A stretch of DNA of 64,000 nt. Origin: JAUVKT01 sp942491535. Its GTDB lineage: Bacteria > Bacteroidota > Bacteroidia > Bacteroidales > VadinHA17. The stretch covers positions 186,001 to 250,000 of the forward strand of contig CALOBV010000026.1 in the NCBI GenBank assembly GCA_942491535.1, read 5' to 3'. Positions 45,405-54,547 of this stretch are shown piece by piece (position 1 is the first letter of the stretch; every line of letters starts with the position of its first letter). The notes under the pieces were generated by a model, which worked only from the letters and a program-made list of their open reading frames with translations, was not told where the DNA came from and ran no database searches. Made by a program: the position numbers and the translations under genes.

Positions 45405-46367
45405 TTATCTGCTTGTATCTGATTCGAGTGTCTGGATCATTTCATTATACTCGACCAGAGTCAGATTGTCGCTGAAGAAATAAAGCGGGTTTTGAACCTT
45501 ACCGTTATAATGAATTTCATAGTGAAGGTGGGGGCCTGATGAAACTCCGGTACTTCCTGAAAGTGCTATTAGATCCCCTCTCTGAATTTCCTGTCCTGCT
45601 TCTACAAAAAACTCACTCAGGTGACCATATATTGTCTTAAAGCCATACCCATGATCAATCTCTATTCTATTCCCAAATCCATAAGGTGTCCATGCTGCTT
45701 TGGAAACAACGCCTGATCCGGTTGCATAAACTTTTGTTCCATTGGGAGCCCTGAAATCCTGTCCATAATGCCATCTTGAGACATGCAGAACAGGATGATC
45801 ATCTCTGAACTTAATCCCCTCACCAAGAGGTATTGATACCTTCACAGGCTGAATATAAGGGATGTGCTCCAGCTTGTTCTTCCAATCTTCAGCATTTGGT
45901 ATTATTTCCTCAAATGACATGGATTGGACATATGCCTTTCTTTCAAGCAGATTAAGCCTCCTGAATGCATTTATCATGAGTTCAGAATTCTCGTAACCCT
46001 CTAGTTCTTCGTATTTTTTCGAACCACCAAAGCCTGATAACCTGAAAGATTCGGCCAGCGTATCCAGATCAAGAACAGGTCGATAAACATTATTCTCCAC
46101 GGCAGCCAGTTCAATAAGGTTATTATCAATCCTCTTAAAGTCCTGCTGTAATAATTCATATTTATAGTATAATTCACTCAGTTCATCCGTGAGAATCTGT
46201 TCCTTGGGAGAACCAAAAAGTGCTTTAAACCCTAACCCATAGGCTGTTGCCAGTATCAGCGAAAGAGAAAGGCCAATAGAAAACCTGATTAACTTTTCCT
46301 TGAAAGTCAATCTGATCCGTCTGAAAAGTAATCTTTCCCTATCTAATTGATACCTTTTTCTTAACAT
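45405..46367 (-). CDS. M23 (LytM) family peptidase, second of a tandem pair
   Basis: It has the same architecture as the downstream paralogue: a basic N-terminus, one membrane helix, the SPKEQILTDELSELYYKYEL coiled coil and a LytM domain with HYGQDF and HLHYEI. The zinc ligands are intact. The frame extends to TTG 46409, but ATG 46367 (MLRKRYQLD) aligns with the start of the paralogue and is preferred. The shared SPKE and LTF..R/K motifs point to a local duplication. It is divergent from alaS, about 108 bp apart. Confidence 0.88.
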   Translation of the reverse strand: MLRKRYQLDRERLLFRRIRLTFKEKLIRFSIGLSLSLILATAYGLGFKALFGSPKEQILTDELSELYYKYELLQQDFKRIDNNLIELAAVENNVYRPVLDLDTLAESFRLSGFGGSKKYEELEGYENSELMINAFRRLNLLERKAYVQSMSFEEIIPNAEDWKNKLEHIPYIQPVKVSIPLGEGIKFRDDHPVLHVSRWHYGQDFRAPNGTKVYATGSGVVSKAAWTPYGFGNRIEIDHGYGFKTIYGHLSEFFVEAGQEIQRGDLIALSGSTGVSSGPHLHYEIHYNGKVQNPLYFFSDNLTLVEYNEMIQTLESDTSR

Positions 46368-46475
46368 CCAGGCAATGCTCGTTCTGTTTTTTTTATCAGG
46401 TTGGAGCAAATCTAATTTAAATAAACTAATTTTACAAACTCATTTAATAAACAGTACGTGAGACCAGTATATATT

Positions 46476-49106
46476 ATGAAATCTAAGGAGTTAAGACAGG
46501 CATTTTTCGAATTTTTCAAGTTAAAAGAACATGAAATTGTTTCATCGTCTCCAATGGTAGTAAAAGATGATCCAACCCTGATGTTTACAAATGCAGGTAT
46601 GAATCAATTTAAAGATATCTTTCTGGGTCACAAAAAGGCATCAACAAGGAGGCTGGCAAACTCTCAAAAATGTCTTCGGGTCTCAGGCAAACATAATGAT
46701 CTTGAAGAAGTTGGACATGACACTTATCATCACACCATGTTTGAAATGCTCGGCAACTGGTCGTTCGGGGATTACTTCAAAAAGGAAGCAATTGAGTGGT
46801 CGTGGGAGTTCCTGACCTCCGTCCTTAATATATCTCCTGACAGAATATACGCTACTGTTTTCGAAGGGAGCCCCGACGAAAATATAAGCAGAGATAACGA
46901 AGCTGCAAAGGTCTGGGAAAGTTGCCTGCAAAAAGATGATAACAGGATAATTAACGGTTCAAAAAAGGATAACTTCTGGGAGATGGGAGAAACAGGACCA
47001 TGCGGTCCATGCTCAGAAATCCATATCGATCTCAGGGAAGATCACGAGCGTGCTGAGATTCCAGGCTATAAGCTTGTTAATAAGGATCATCCACTGGTTA
47101 TCGAGATATGGAACCTGGTCTTTATTCAATTTAACCGTAAGGCTGACGGATCACTTGAGGCTCTTCCCGAGAAGCATGTTGATACAGGTATGGGATTCGA
47201 AAGACTATGCATGGTTACCCAGGGTAAAAAGTCTAATTACGACACTGATGTTTTCCAGGATATTATCAAGGGCATCTCCTCCTTAACAGGCATAGAATAT
47301 TCTAAGGATGATAAGAGCGATATTGCTATGCGGGTTATTGCGGATCACCTGCGCGCAGTATCCTTTTCTATAGCTGACGGACAGTTGCCTTCGAATAATA
47401 AGGCTGGCTACGTTATCAGGAGAATATTGAGAAGAGCCATAAGATATTACTACACCTACCTTTCACAGGATGAGCCTTTTATGTACAAACTAGTGCCCTA
47501 CCTTATTCAATCTATGGGCGATAATTTCCCGGAGCTTGTGAAGCAGGAAGATCATATCTCACAGGTGATTCAACAGGAAGAGCTTACGTTTCTGAATACC
47601 CTGGGAAAAGGAATTAAACTGATTGAAAAAAGACTAAAAAAGGTAAAAAAAGAAAGCGGTTCTGTTTTTAGTGGTGTTGATGCCTTTACTCTCTACGACA
47701 CATATGGCTTCCCGCTCGACCTTACCGAACTTATTCTTAAGGAATCTGGTTTCACGGTAAATCTCGATGAATTTGATAAAGAGATGAAAAAACAAAAAGC
47801 CCGGTCAAAAGCAGATGCATCGAAAGATATGGATGACTGGGTAATAATCATGGACGATACATCTTTTAATTTTACAGGATATGAAAATACTACCGACAAT
47901 ATCCTGATAACAAGATACAGAAAGGTAGTATCAAAAGATACAGAAGAGTATCACCTGGTATTTAATCAAAGTCCTTTCTATGCTGAATCAGGCGGACAGG
48001 AAGGAGATAGCGGACTAATTACTAATAATTCCGGATCATATAAGATCCTGAATACTGTAAAGGAAAATAATTTATGGATTCATATTGCAGAAAAATTACC
48101 CCCTGACTTTGATAAGGAATTTCGTGCAAGTGTAGACAGACAAAAACGACATTTCACAAGCTATAACCATAGTGCCACCCATCTTCTTCACTACGCCCTC
48201 AGAAAAGTACTGGGCAATCATGTTGAACAGAAGGGATCAATGGTAACACATGAAAAATTAAGATTTGATTTTAGTCATTTTCAGAAAGTAGGCCCCGCTG
48301 AGATAGAAAAAATAGAGGATGCTGTTAATAAGCTTATCAGTGAGGACATACCCTCAGATGTGATCGAAAATATATCCATCGATAAAGCACTCGAAATTGG
48401 GGCCTTAGCCTTATTTGGAGAAAAGTATGGGAAAAAGGTTAGAGTTGTAACATTCGGTGACTCAATAGAGCTCTGCGGAGGCACCCATGTACGTTCTACA
48501 GGGAATATAGGACTTTTTAAAATAATTTCAGAAGGAGCTATATCGGCAGGTATCAGAAGGATTGAGGCATTAACATCTGCAGCAGCATTTAATTATCTTA
48601 ATACCAAATTGAGAATCCTGGAGGAAATATCAGATTCAGTTGGCAAAACATCAAACATTCACGAAGCTGTATTGAAACTGATTAATGAAAATATTGAATT
48701 CAGGGAAAAATTTGAAAAACTGGAGACTGAAGGGGCGAAGGCAATAAAAGAAGAAATGCTCCAGAAAATTGAGACTATCGAGGGAGTAAGGGTCATTACA
48801 GCCATTGTAGATGTTAGCTCAATGGATATGCTAAAGAATTTAGCCGGCAAAATTAGAGAATCAGGCGAAAGTCTGGTGTTTGCAGCCGGGGCCTCAATTA
48901 AAGGTAAAGCCAATATCCTGGTCTCCGTAAGCAAAGACCTTATCGAAAATGAAGGCCTAAATGCTTCTGAGATTATAAGGGAAGCTGCCATTGAAATAGA
49001 AGGCGGTGGCGGAGGCCAGCCCTTCCTTGCAACCGCAGGTGGAAAAAATCCTGAAGGACTTCAGGCAGCACTTGACAAGATCAAGAACCTGGTGCGAAAC
49101 AGGTAA
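46476..49106 (+). CDS. alaS: Alanine-tRNA ligase
   Basis: From ATG 46476 the protein has 876 residues, the normal length. The class II catalytic core (FFKLKEHEIVSSSPMVV, GMNQFKDIFLG), the editing-domain zinc motif HSATHLLHYAL with CGGTHVRSTGNIGLF, and the C-terminal oligomerisation domain ending GGGGGQPFLATAGG are all present. It charges tRNA-Ala and clears Ser/Gly mischarging. The frame could begin at GTG 46458, but ATG 46476 (MKSKELRQAF) matches the family start. Confidence 0.96.
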   Translation: MKSKELRQAFFEFFKLKEHEIVSSSPMVVKDDPTLMFTNAGMNQFKDIFLGHKKASTRRLANSQKCLRVSGKHNDLEEVGHDTYHHTMFEMLGNWSFGDYFKKEAIEWSWEFLTSVLNISPDRIYATVFEGSPDENISRDNEAAKVWESCLQKDDNRIINGSKKDNFWEMGETGPCGPCSEIHIDLREDHERAEIPGYKLVNKDHPLVIEIWNLVFIQFNRKADGSLEALPEKHVDTGMGFERLCMVTQGKKSNYDTDVFQDIIKGISSLTGIEYSKDDKSDIAMRVIADHLRAVSFSIADGQLPSNNKAGYVIRRILRRAIRYYYTYLSQDEPFMYKLVPYLIQSMGDNFPELVKQEDHISQVIQQEELTFLNTLGKGIKLIEKRLKKVKKESGSVFSGVDAFTLYDTYGFPLDLTELILKESGFTVNLDEFDKEMKKQKARSKADASKDMDDWVIIMDDTSFNFTGYENTTDNILITRYRKVVSKDTEEYHLVFNQSPFYAESGGQEGDSGLITNNSGSYKILNTVKENNLWIHIAEKLPPDFDKEFRASVDRQKRHFTSYNHSATHLLHYALRKVLGNHVEQKGSMVTHEKLRFDFSHFQKVGPAEIEKIEDAVNKLISEDIPSDVIENISIDKALEIGALALFGEKYGKKVRVVTFGDSIELCGGTHVRSTGNIGLFKIISEGAISAGIRRIEALTSAAAFNYLNTKLRILEEISDSVGKTSNIHEAVLKLINENIEFREKFEKLETEGAKAIKEEMLQKIETIEGVRVITAIVDVSSMDMLKNLAGKIRESGESLVFAAGASIKGKANILVSVSKDLIENEGLNASEIIREAAIEIEGGGGGQPFLATAGGKNPEGLQAALDKIKNLVRNR

Positions 49107-49272
49107 TTATCATTCGTCAATATCCTTTGAGTCGAATTTCTTTCCAGTTAACTTTTTACATAAACGACTATCTATGTGCGCTTTATAGTCTTCACACGAG
49201 ACAGATAGCTTTATAACATTTTCTTTGTTCGAAAAATTTTCTTATTCTTGCGCCAATCAAATCCTAATCAAA

Positions 49273-51042
49273 ATGGAAGTAAGAAGAACATTTGACATTA
49301 TCGATTGGAACATAGAAAAGTATCCCAGAGAGGCTGCTCTTTCAGGAAAAAGAGGAAACGATTGGTTCCATTACTCAACCGATGACTTCAGAGATAACTC
49401 AAACTGGGTAAGCTACGGGCTAATGTCGCTGGGACTAAAAAAAGGCGATAAGGTTGCCACAATCACAGGTAATCGGCCTGAATGGAATTTTGTTGATATG
49501 GGTCTGTCTCAGGCCGGAATGATACATGTTCCAATCTATCCCACAATAAGCTCTGAAGAGTATGAATACATATTCAAGCATGCAGGTGTTAAAGTAATAA
49601 TTTTCTCCAACACAGGTATATACAAGAGAATAAAGGATGTCATCTCTAGAATTAAGGGAATTGAAGCCATTTATTCATTCGACGAGGTTGAAGGGGTTAT
49701 AGGATTTGATAAGCTGATTCAGGCGGGAAAAGATAATGCAGAGAAATTTACTGATAGGGTTATGGAAATAAAATCAGGAGTTAAGCCTGAAGATTTACTA
49801 ACCATAATCTACACCTCCGGAACAACCGGACAACCCAAAGGAGTTATGCTTTCTCATAATAACCTGGTAAGCAATTTCAAAGCTATAAATGATATCCACC
49901 CATTTACTTATGGAGATAAAGCAATGAGTTTTCTTCCACTCTGCCATGTTTACGAAAGAATGGTAAACTATCATTTTTATTACAAGGGAATCTCAATATC
50001 CTATGTGGAAAACATGGGACTTATAACCGAGTACATTAAGGTAGTTAAACCAGATGTTATGACTGCTGTTCCCCGCTTGCTTGAAAAGGTATATGACGGA
50101 ATAATAAATAAGGGCAAAAATCTAAGTGGAATTAAGAAGAGCTTATTTTTCTGGGCAGTTAACCTGGGTCATAAATATGAACTGGAAGGAAAAAGTGCCT
50201 TTTATAAATTTAAACTGGGTATTGCAAGAAAACTGATTTTCAGTAAATGGCAGGAAGCTCTTGGAGGAAACCTGGGACTTATGGTATCAGGAAGCGCGGC
50301 ACTACAGCCACGCCTGGCCAGGATTTTCTGGGCTGCCGGTCTGCCTATTATCGAAGGTTATGGACTTACCGAGACATCTCCGGTAATAGCTGTAAATCCA
50401 TTTAAGATAGGTGATGTAATGTTTGGAACTGTAGGACCGGCTATCCCCGGAGTTGAAATTAAAATAGCCGATGACGGAGAGATACTTACACGGGGACCAC
50501 ATACAATGATGGGATACTATAATGCACCTGAACTGACAGACGAAGTACTGAAGGATGGCTGGATCCATACAGGTGATATTGGAACAATTGTAGATGGCAG
50601 GTTCCTTAAAATAACAGACCGGAAGAAAGAAATATTTAAACTATCAGCCGGAAAATATATTGCCCCTCAAATGATAGAAAATAAACTTAAAGAATCTTTC
50701 TTTATTGAGCAGGCAATGGTAATTGGTGAAAATGAAAAGTTTGCATCGGCTATCCTTATGCCTAACTTTACCTTTCTGCACGACTGGTGCTCAATACATA
50801 AGGTCCAATATCAGAATAACCTCGAACTTGTAACTAATAAAGATGTTATCGCACGATACCAGAAAGAGGTAAATGAAATTAATAAATCACTCGGCGATCA
50901 TGAAATGATTAAAAGAATCAGGCTGGTACCTGATACATGGGCCCCTGAAACAGGAGAAATGTCGCCTACCCTGAAATTAAGAAGAAACGTGTTGAAAAAT
51001 AAATACTCTCAGATTATAGAAGAAATTTATAATTTTAAATAA
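49273..51042 (+). CDS. Long-chain acyl-CoA synthetase
   Basis: The AMP-forming adenylase has about 589 residues from ATG 49273 (MEVRRTFDII). The AMP-binding signature is TIIYTSGTTGQPKGVMLSHN, followed by YGLTETSPVIAVN and TGDIGTIVDGRFLKITDRKK. It fits the FadD15-like bacterial long-chain fatty-acid ligases. It activates fatty acids to acyl-CoA. The frame extends 48 bp upstream to 49225, but ATG 49273 is a better match. A terminator follows about 70 bp after the stop. Confidence 0.92.
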   Translation: MEVRRTFDIIDWNIEKYPREAALSGKRGNDWFHYSTDDFRDNSNWVSYGLMSLGLKKGDKVATITGNRPEWNFVDMGLSQAGMIHVPIYPTISSEEYEYIFKHAGVKVIIFSNTGIYKRIKDVISRIKGIEAIYSFDEVEGVIGFDKLIQAGKDNAEKFTDRVMEIKSGVKPEDLLTIIYTSGTTGQPKGVMLSHNNLVSNFKAINDIHPFTYGDKAMSFLPLCHVYERMVNYHFYYKGISISYVENMGLITEYIKVVKPDVMTAVPRLLEKVYDGIINKGKNLSGIKKSLFFWAVNLGHKYELEGKSAFYKFKLGIARKLIFSKWQEALGGNLGLMVSGSAALQPRLARIFWAAGLPIIEGYGLTETSPVIAVNPFKIGDVMFGTVGPAIPGVEIKIADDGEILTRGPHTMMGYYNAPELTDEVLKDGWIHTGDIGTIVDGRFLKITDRKKEIFKLSAGKYIAPQMIENKLKESFFIEQAMVIGENEKFASAILMPNFTFLHDWCSIHKVQYQNNLELVTNKDVIARYQKEVNEINKSLGDHEMIKRIRLVPDTWAPETGEMSPTLKLRRNVLKNKYSQIIEEIYNFK

Positions 51043-51109
51043 AATATTGTATAATTACAGTCGAAACAGATTCATTAATTGACCCTGCTTCACAAAACCT
51101 AAATACTTT

Positions 51110-51141
51110 AAAACCGGCAGATACTAACATCTGCCGGTTTT
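51110..51141 (+). terminator. Terminator after the acyl-CoA synthetase gene
   Basis: AAAACCGGCAGAT and ATCTGCCGGTTTT form a perfect 13-bp stem with a 6-base loop, ending in a T run. Confidence 0.9.
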
Positions 51142-51189
51142 AGTTTTAGTACTTATTATTTGCTATTTTTGAATTCTTGATTGATAGTA

Positions 51190-51648
51190 ATGCTCCATTT
51201 AAAAAACATAGCCCTTCTTACTGTATTTCTGCTCGCAGGATTAGTATCATGTTCAACAGAAGGCTGCTATGAAGACACTGATTCTGAAGTTTTTATTTCT
51301 CTCAAAGAAATTGAAGACAATAGCCTTATAACTGTCGATAGCATTACTGTTTTCGGACTTGGTATGGAGAGCGACTCCCTGTACAAAAATGCAAGTTTGG
51401 AGAGTTTATCCCTTCCCCTAAATGCCGGGAGTGATCAGTCTGTTTTTGTAATTATCAACGGACTCACATATGATACAATAACAATCAGCTATAGCAGCAG
51501 GCATAATTTTATTTCTAAAGGATGTGGTTACAACTATCTGCACCAAATTGAATCAGTAGGATTTACAAGAAATAAAATCGATACAATATTAATAATCAGT
51601 AATTCAGTCACCCCTTCTGATGAAGAGAATTTGCGCACTTTTTTCTAG
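51190..51648 (+). CDS. DUF6452 family lipoprotein
   Basis: From ATG 51190 the protein has 152 residues with a lipoprotein signal (MLHLKNIALLTVFLLAGL, lipobox LVSC). A TEGCYED segment and a beta-rich body with SLSLPLNAG follow. It resembles the Bacteroidota family DUF6452, which has no known function. The frame starts at TTG 51181, but ATG is preferred. Its 3' end overlaps the next gene by 29 bp, so the two are coupled. Confidence 0.75.
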   Translation: MLHLKNIALLTVFLLAGLVSCSTEGCYEDTDSEVFISLKEIEDNSLITVDSITVFGLGMESDSLYKNASLESLSLPLNAGSDQSVFVIINGLTYDTITISYSSRHNFISKGCGYNYLHQIESVGFTRNKIDTILIISNSVTPSDEENLRTFF

Positions 51649-52273
51649 TCTGGTACTGGTCTCTTCAGCTTTGCTTGCTCAGGAAACCGATTCCCTGCCC
51701 AACAGGAAGGCGCTAATATTTGGAGTCGAACTAACAGGCCCGGTAATATATGCTATTGATAATAATATTCTAAACTACGAGGGTTATGTATCATATAGGT
51801 TAAATCACAAATATTACCTTGTTGGTGAAGGCGGGTACAGTAATTATAAATACGAACAGTACAATTACGCCTGTGAGAACAGAGGCGTCTTTATCCGTAT
51901 AGGAACAGACATAAATCTCTTAAAGCCTGAAAAAAAAATAGGCAACCACTACGTGGGCATTGGTTTTAGATATGGACTTGCTGTTTTCAAACAGGAAACA
52001 CCATGGTTGAAGTACGAAAATTACTGGGGTGAAATTGAATCTGAAATCCCCGAAAAAATTGTTAGCGGACACTTTCTTTCTCTATCAGGAGGAATAAAAG
52101 CCGAGTTATTTAATAATGTTTTTATTGGTTGGACCATAAGGATAAATTTGATGCTATATAACTCGTCGGGAAAAGAAAACAAACCGGTATTCATTCCTGG
52201 TATGGGGGGTACCGATGGCACTATTGAGCCAGGAATATCATTTCACCTGGCCTGGCAAATTCCCTTGAAATAA
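51620..52273 (+). CDS. DUF6048 family outer-membrane-type protein
   Basis: The protein has 217 residues with a signal peptide (ending LLAQ at about residue 21) and a beta-barrel-like pattern of alternating hydrophobic strands (YEGYVSYRLNHKYYLVGEGG, HYVGIGFRYGLAVFK). It resembles Bacteroidota DUF6048, often beside DUF6452. The start ATG lies inside the previous gene. The last 36 bp overlap the convergent symporter gene. The function is unknown; outer-membrane location is inferred. Confidence 0.75.
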   Translation: MKRICALFSSLVLVSSALLAQETDSLPNRKALIFGVELTGPVIYAIDNNILNYEGYVSYRLNHKYYLVGEGGYSNYKYEQYNYACENRGVFIRIGTDINLLKPEKKIGNHYVGIGFRYGLAVFKQETPWLKYENYWGEIESEIPEKIVSGHFLSLSGGIKAELFNNVFIGWTIRINLMLYNSSGKENKPVFIPGMGGTDGTIEPGISFHLAWQIPLK

Positions 52274-53728
52274 TTCCTGTTTAGCCCTGCTACTAAACAT
52301 CATCATGCCCGCAAATGTCAGTAGTCCATTCAGGATAAGCAATTCAAAACCAAATTTATATCCTCCCAGCAGGAGAGCAGAATTATGGTTTATAAAGAAG
52401 CATAAAACCGGCGAAATAATTGCGATATAGGGCATTAACTTATCCTTGAATTGCCTGCGGGTAAAAAGTCCGAAAAAAAACATACCCAGCAGCGGACCAT
52501 AGGTGTATCCGGCAACAGTAAAGAGTGCACTGACAACACTCTCATCATTTACAGCCCTGAATATTAATATTACAAGCATTAATAATAAAGAAAAACCTAT
52601 ATGAACCTTCCTCCTGATAAGCCTTATTTCTTCTTCGCTCTTTTTCCTTATATCCATTATATCGACAGTAAAAGACGTGGTTAAAGATGTTAAGGCAGAA
52701 TCTGCACTTGAATAAGCAGCTGCAATCAGACCCAATATAAAAAGCAGCGTAACGGCAATTCCGAGATTACCCTGTGTTGCCACCAGCGGGAACAAATTAT
52801 CGGGGGAACCACTTATCTCAAGTCCTATTTTTTCAGAAAACACAACCAGTAATACTCCCAGTGAAAGAAAGAGGATATTAACTGGTACAAAAGCAATACC
52901 ATAGGAATACATATTCTTTTTTGCATCCTTTATATTCTTGCAGCTAAGGTTCTTTTGCATCATATCCTGGTCAAGTCCGGTCATTACAATGGTAATAAAC
53001 ATTCCTGCAAAAAACTGCTTCAGGAAGTGCCTCTCATCGTTTATGTCATCAAAGAAGAAGACCCTTGACAGATCATTTTCTCTGATTACATTAACCATAG
53101 CACCAAAGGTCAGGCCCATTGAACGGGAAATAAGAATAACCGTTAGAACAACCGCAGAAATCATAAAGACTGTCTGTAGCATATCAGTCCAGATTATTGT
53201 CTTTATGCCTCCCCTGTTTGTGTAGAGCCATATTAACCCAAGTGTAATACCTACGGTTACAATAAATGGCACTCCCCAGTTCTGAAAGATTGTAATCTGC
53301 AAAACATTAGCGACCAGAAATAAGCGGAATGACGCCCCTATTGTCCTTGATAACAGGAAAAACAATGCACCTGTCTTGTAAGAGCTCTTTCCAAGCCTCT
53401 GATCAAGATAGGTATATATTGATGTCAGCCTCAACCTGTAATAAAGAGGTAATAGTATCTCTGCAATAAGAACATAGCCAACAAGGTAACCCATAACCAT
53501 TTGCAGATAGCTAAACTGGCTGTCGACTACCCAGCCAGGTACGGAAATGAATGTAACTCCCGATAAAGAGGCACCAACCATTCCAATAGAAACAATCAGC
53601 CACGGAGACTTCCTGTTGCCAATAAAAAAACTTTCATTATCGGCCTTCTTCCCTGTAATCCATGCAATACCTAGCAATACCAGGAAATAGAGTACAATAA
53701 CTAACAAAATTATTATGGGCGACATCAT
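52238..53728 (-). CDS. Sodium/solute symporter (SSS family)
   Basis: From ATG 53728 the protein has 496 residues with about 13 hydrophobic segments and the SSS pattern (GKKADNESFFIGNRKSPWL, GMVGASLSGVTFISVPGWV, GLIAAAYSSADSALTSLTTS). It takes up a solute with Na+, probably a sugar or related compound; the substrate cannot be told. A TTG at 53743 is in frame but less likely. The 3' end overlaps the DUF6048 gene on the other strand. Confidence 0.9.
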   Translation of the reverse strand: MMSPIIILLVIVLYFLVLLGIAWITGKKADNESFFIGNRKSPWLIVSIGMVGASLSGVTFISVPGWVVDSQFSYLQMVMGYLVGYVLIAEILLPLYYRLRLTSIYTYLDQRLGKSSYKTGALFFLLSRTIGASFRLFLVANVLQITIFQNWGVPFIVTVGITLGLIWLYTNRGGIKTIIWTDMLQTVFMISAVVLTVILISRSMGLTFGAMVNVIRENDLSRVFFFDDINDERHFLKQFFAGMFITIVMTGLDQDMMQKNLSCKNIKDAKKNMYSYGIAFVPVNILFLSLGVLLVVFSEKIGLEISGSPDNLFPLVATQGNLGIAVTLLFILGLIAAAYSSADSALTSLTTSFTVDIMDIRKKSEEEIRLIRRKVHIGFSLLLMLVILIFRAVNDESVVSALFTVAGYTYGPLLGMFFFGLFTRRQFKDKLMPYIAIISPVLCFFINHNSALLLGGYKFGFELLILNGLLTFAGMMMFSSRAKQELFQGNLPGQVK

Positions 53729-53835
53729 AAAAATTTTAGGCAAGGTTAGTAAAAAGAGAGGAGAGAAAAAATTAAAATGATTAAATTCAAACTCTGGTTT
53801 TTTATGAATCTAATCCAATAGTCATAAATTAAGTA

Positions 53836-54459
53836 ATGGCGATAAATGAATTTCCTTCAAGGCTCCTCGAAACAGCCGTTAATGAATTTGCTTCCCTTCC
53901 GGGAATTGGGAAAAAAACTGCTCTCAGACTTGTAATGCACCTGTTGCGACAACCCGATTCAGATGTAGAAAGTTTTGGGGAGAGTATTATCAGGCTGAAG
54001 AAAGAGATTCGCTACTGCAAGATGTGTCATAACATTTCAGATACTGATGTATGCGATATTTGCAGTGACAGATCCCGTGAAGACTCAATTATCTGTGTTG
54101 TTGAAAATATCCGCGATGTAATAGCAATTGAGAATACAGGTCAATACAGGGGTAAATATCATGTGCTCGGTGGAATAATATCACCCATGGACGGAATAGG
54201 CCCATCAGATCTTAATATTGAAAGCCTCGAAGAAAAAGTGAAATCAGGCTCTGTATCAGAGATTATTCTTGCCCTCAGCGCCACAATGGAAGGTGATACC
54301 ACAAATTATTATATCTACAGGAGAGTAGGCAATTCTTCTATTAAGGTTTCCACTCTGTCAAAGGGAGTTGCTATTGGAGATGAACTTGAATATACTGATG
54401 AAATAACACTGGGCCGATCAATTGTTAACAGAACACCATTTGACACTGGAAAGCATTAA
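53836..54459 (+). CDS. recR: Recombination mediator protein RecR
   Basis: The protein has 207 residues. A helix-hairpin-helix (FASLPGIGKKTALRLVMHLL), the C4 zinc finger (YCKMCHNISDTDVCDIC) and a Toprim domain (ICVVENIRDVIAIENTGQYR, VLGGIISPMDGIGP) are in the usual order. It acts with RecO/RecF to load RecA on gapped DNA. It is followed after 88 bp by an aminotransferase. Confidence 0.95.
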   Translation: MAINEFPSRLLETAVNEFASLPGIGKKTALRLVMHLLRQPDSDVESFGESIIRLKKEIRYCKMCHNISDTDVCDICSDRSREDSIICVVENIRDVIAIENTGQYRGKYHVLGGIISPMDGIGPSDLNIESLEEKVKSGSVSEIILALSATMEGDTTNYYIYRRVGNSSIKVSTLSKGVAIGDELEYTDEITLGRSIVNRTPFDTGKH

Positions 54460-54547
54460 TAGAATGACTTTCTTATTTGAAAATATTTAAAACTTTCCAT
54501 ACCTTAGGAGAACTATACTCTGACAAACCAACCTTATAATTATCAAT

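Noticed and set aside
45405..46409. Start of the second M23 peptidase at TTG 46409
   Set aside because: ATG 46367 aligns with the paralogue start; the extra 14 residues are not shared.
48659..48991. Minus-strand ORF of 110 codons inside alaS
   Set aside because: It is a shadow of the conserved alaS C-terminal domain, with low-complexity Ser/Ile-rich translation.
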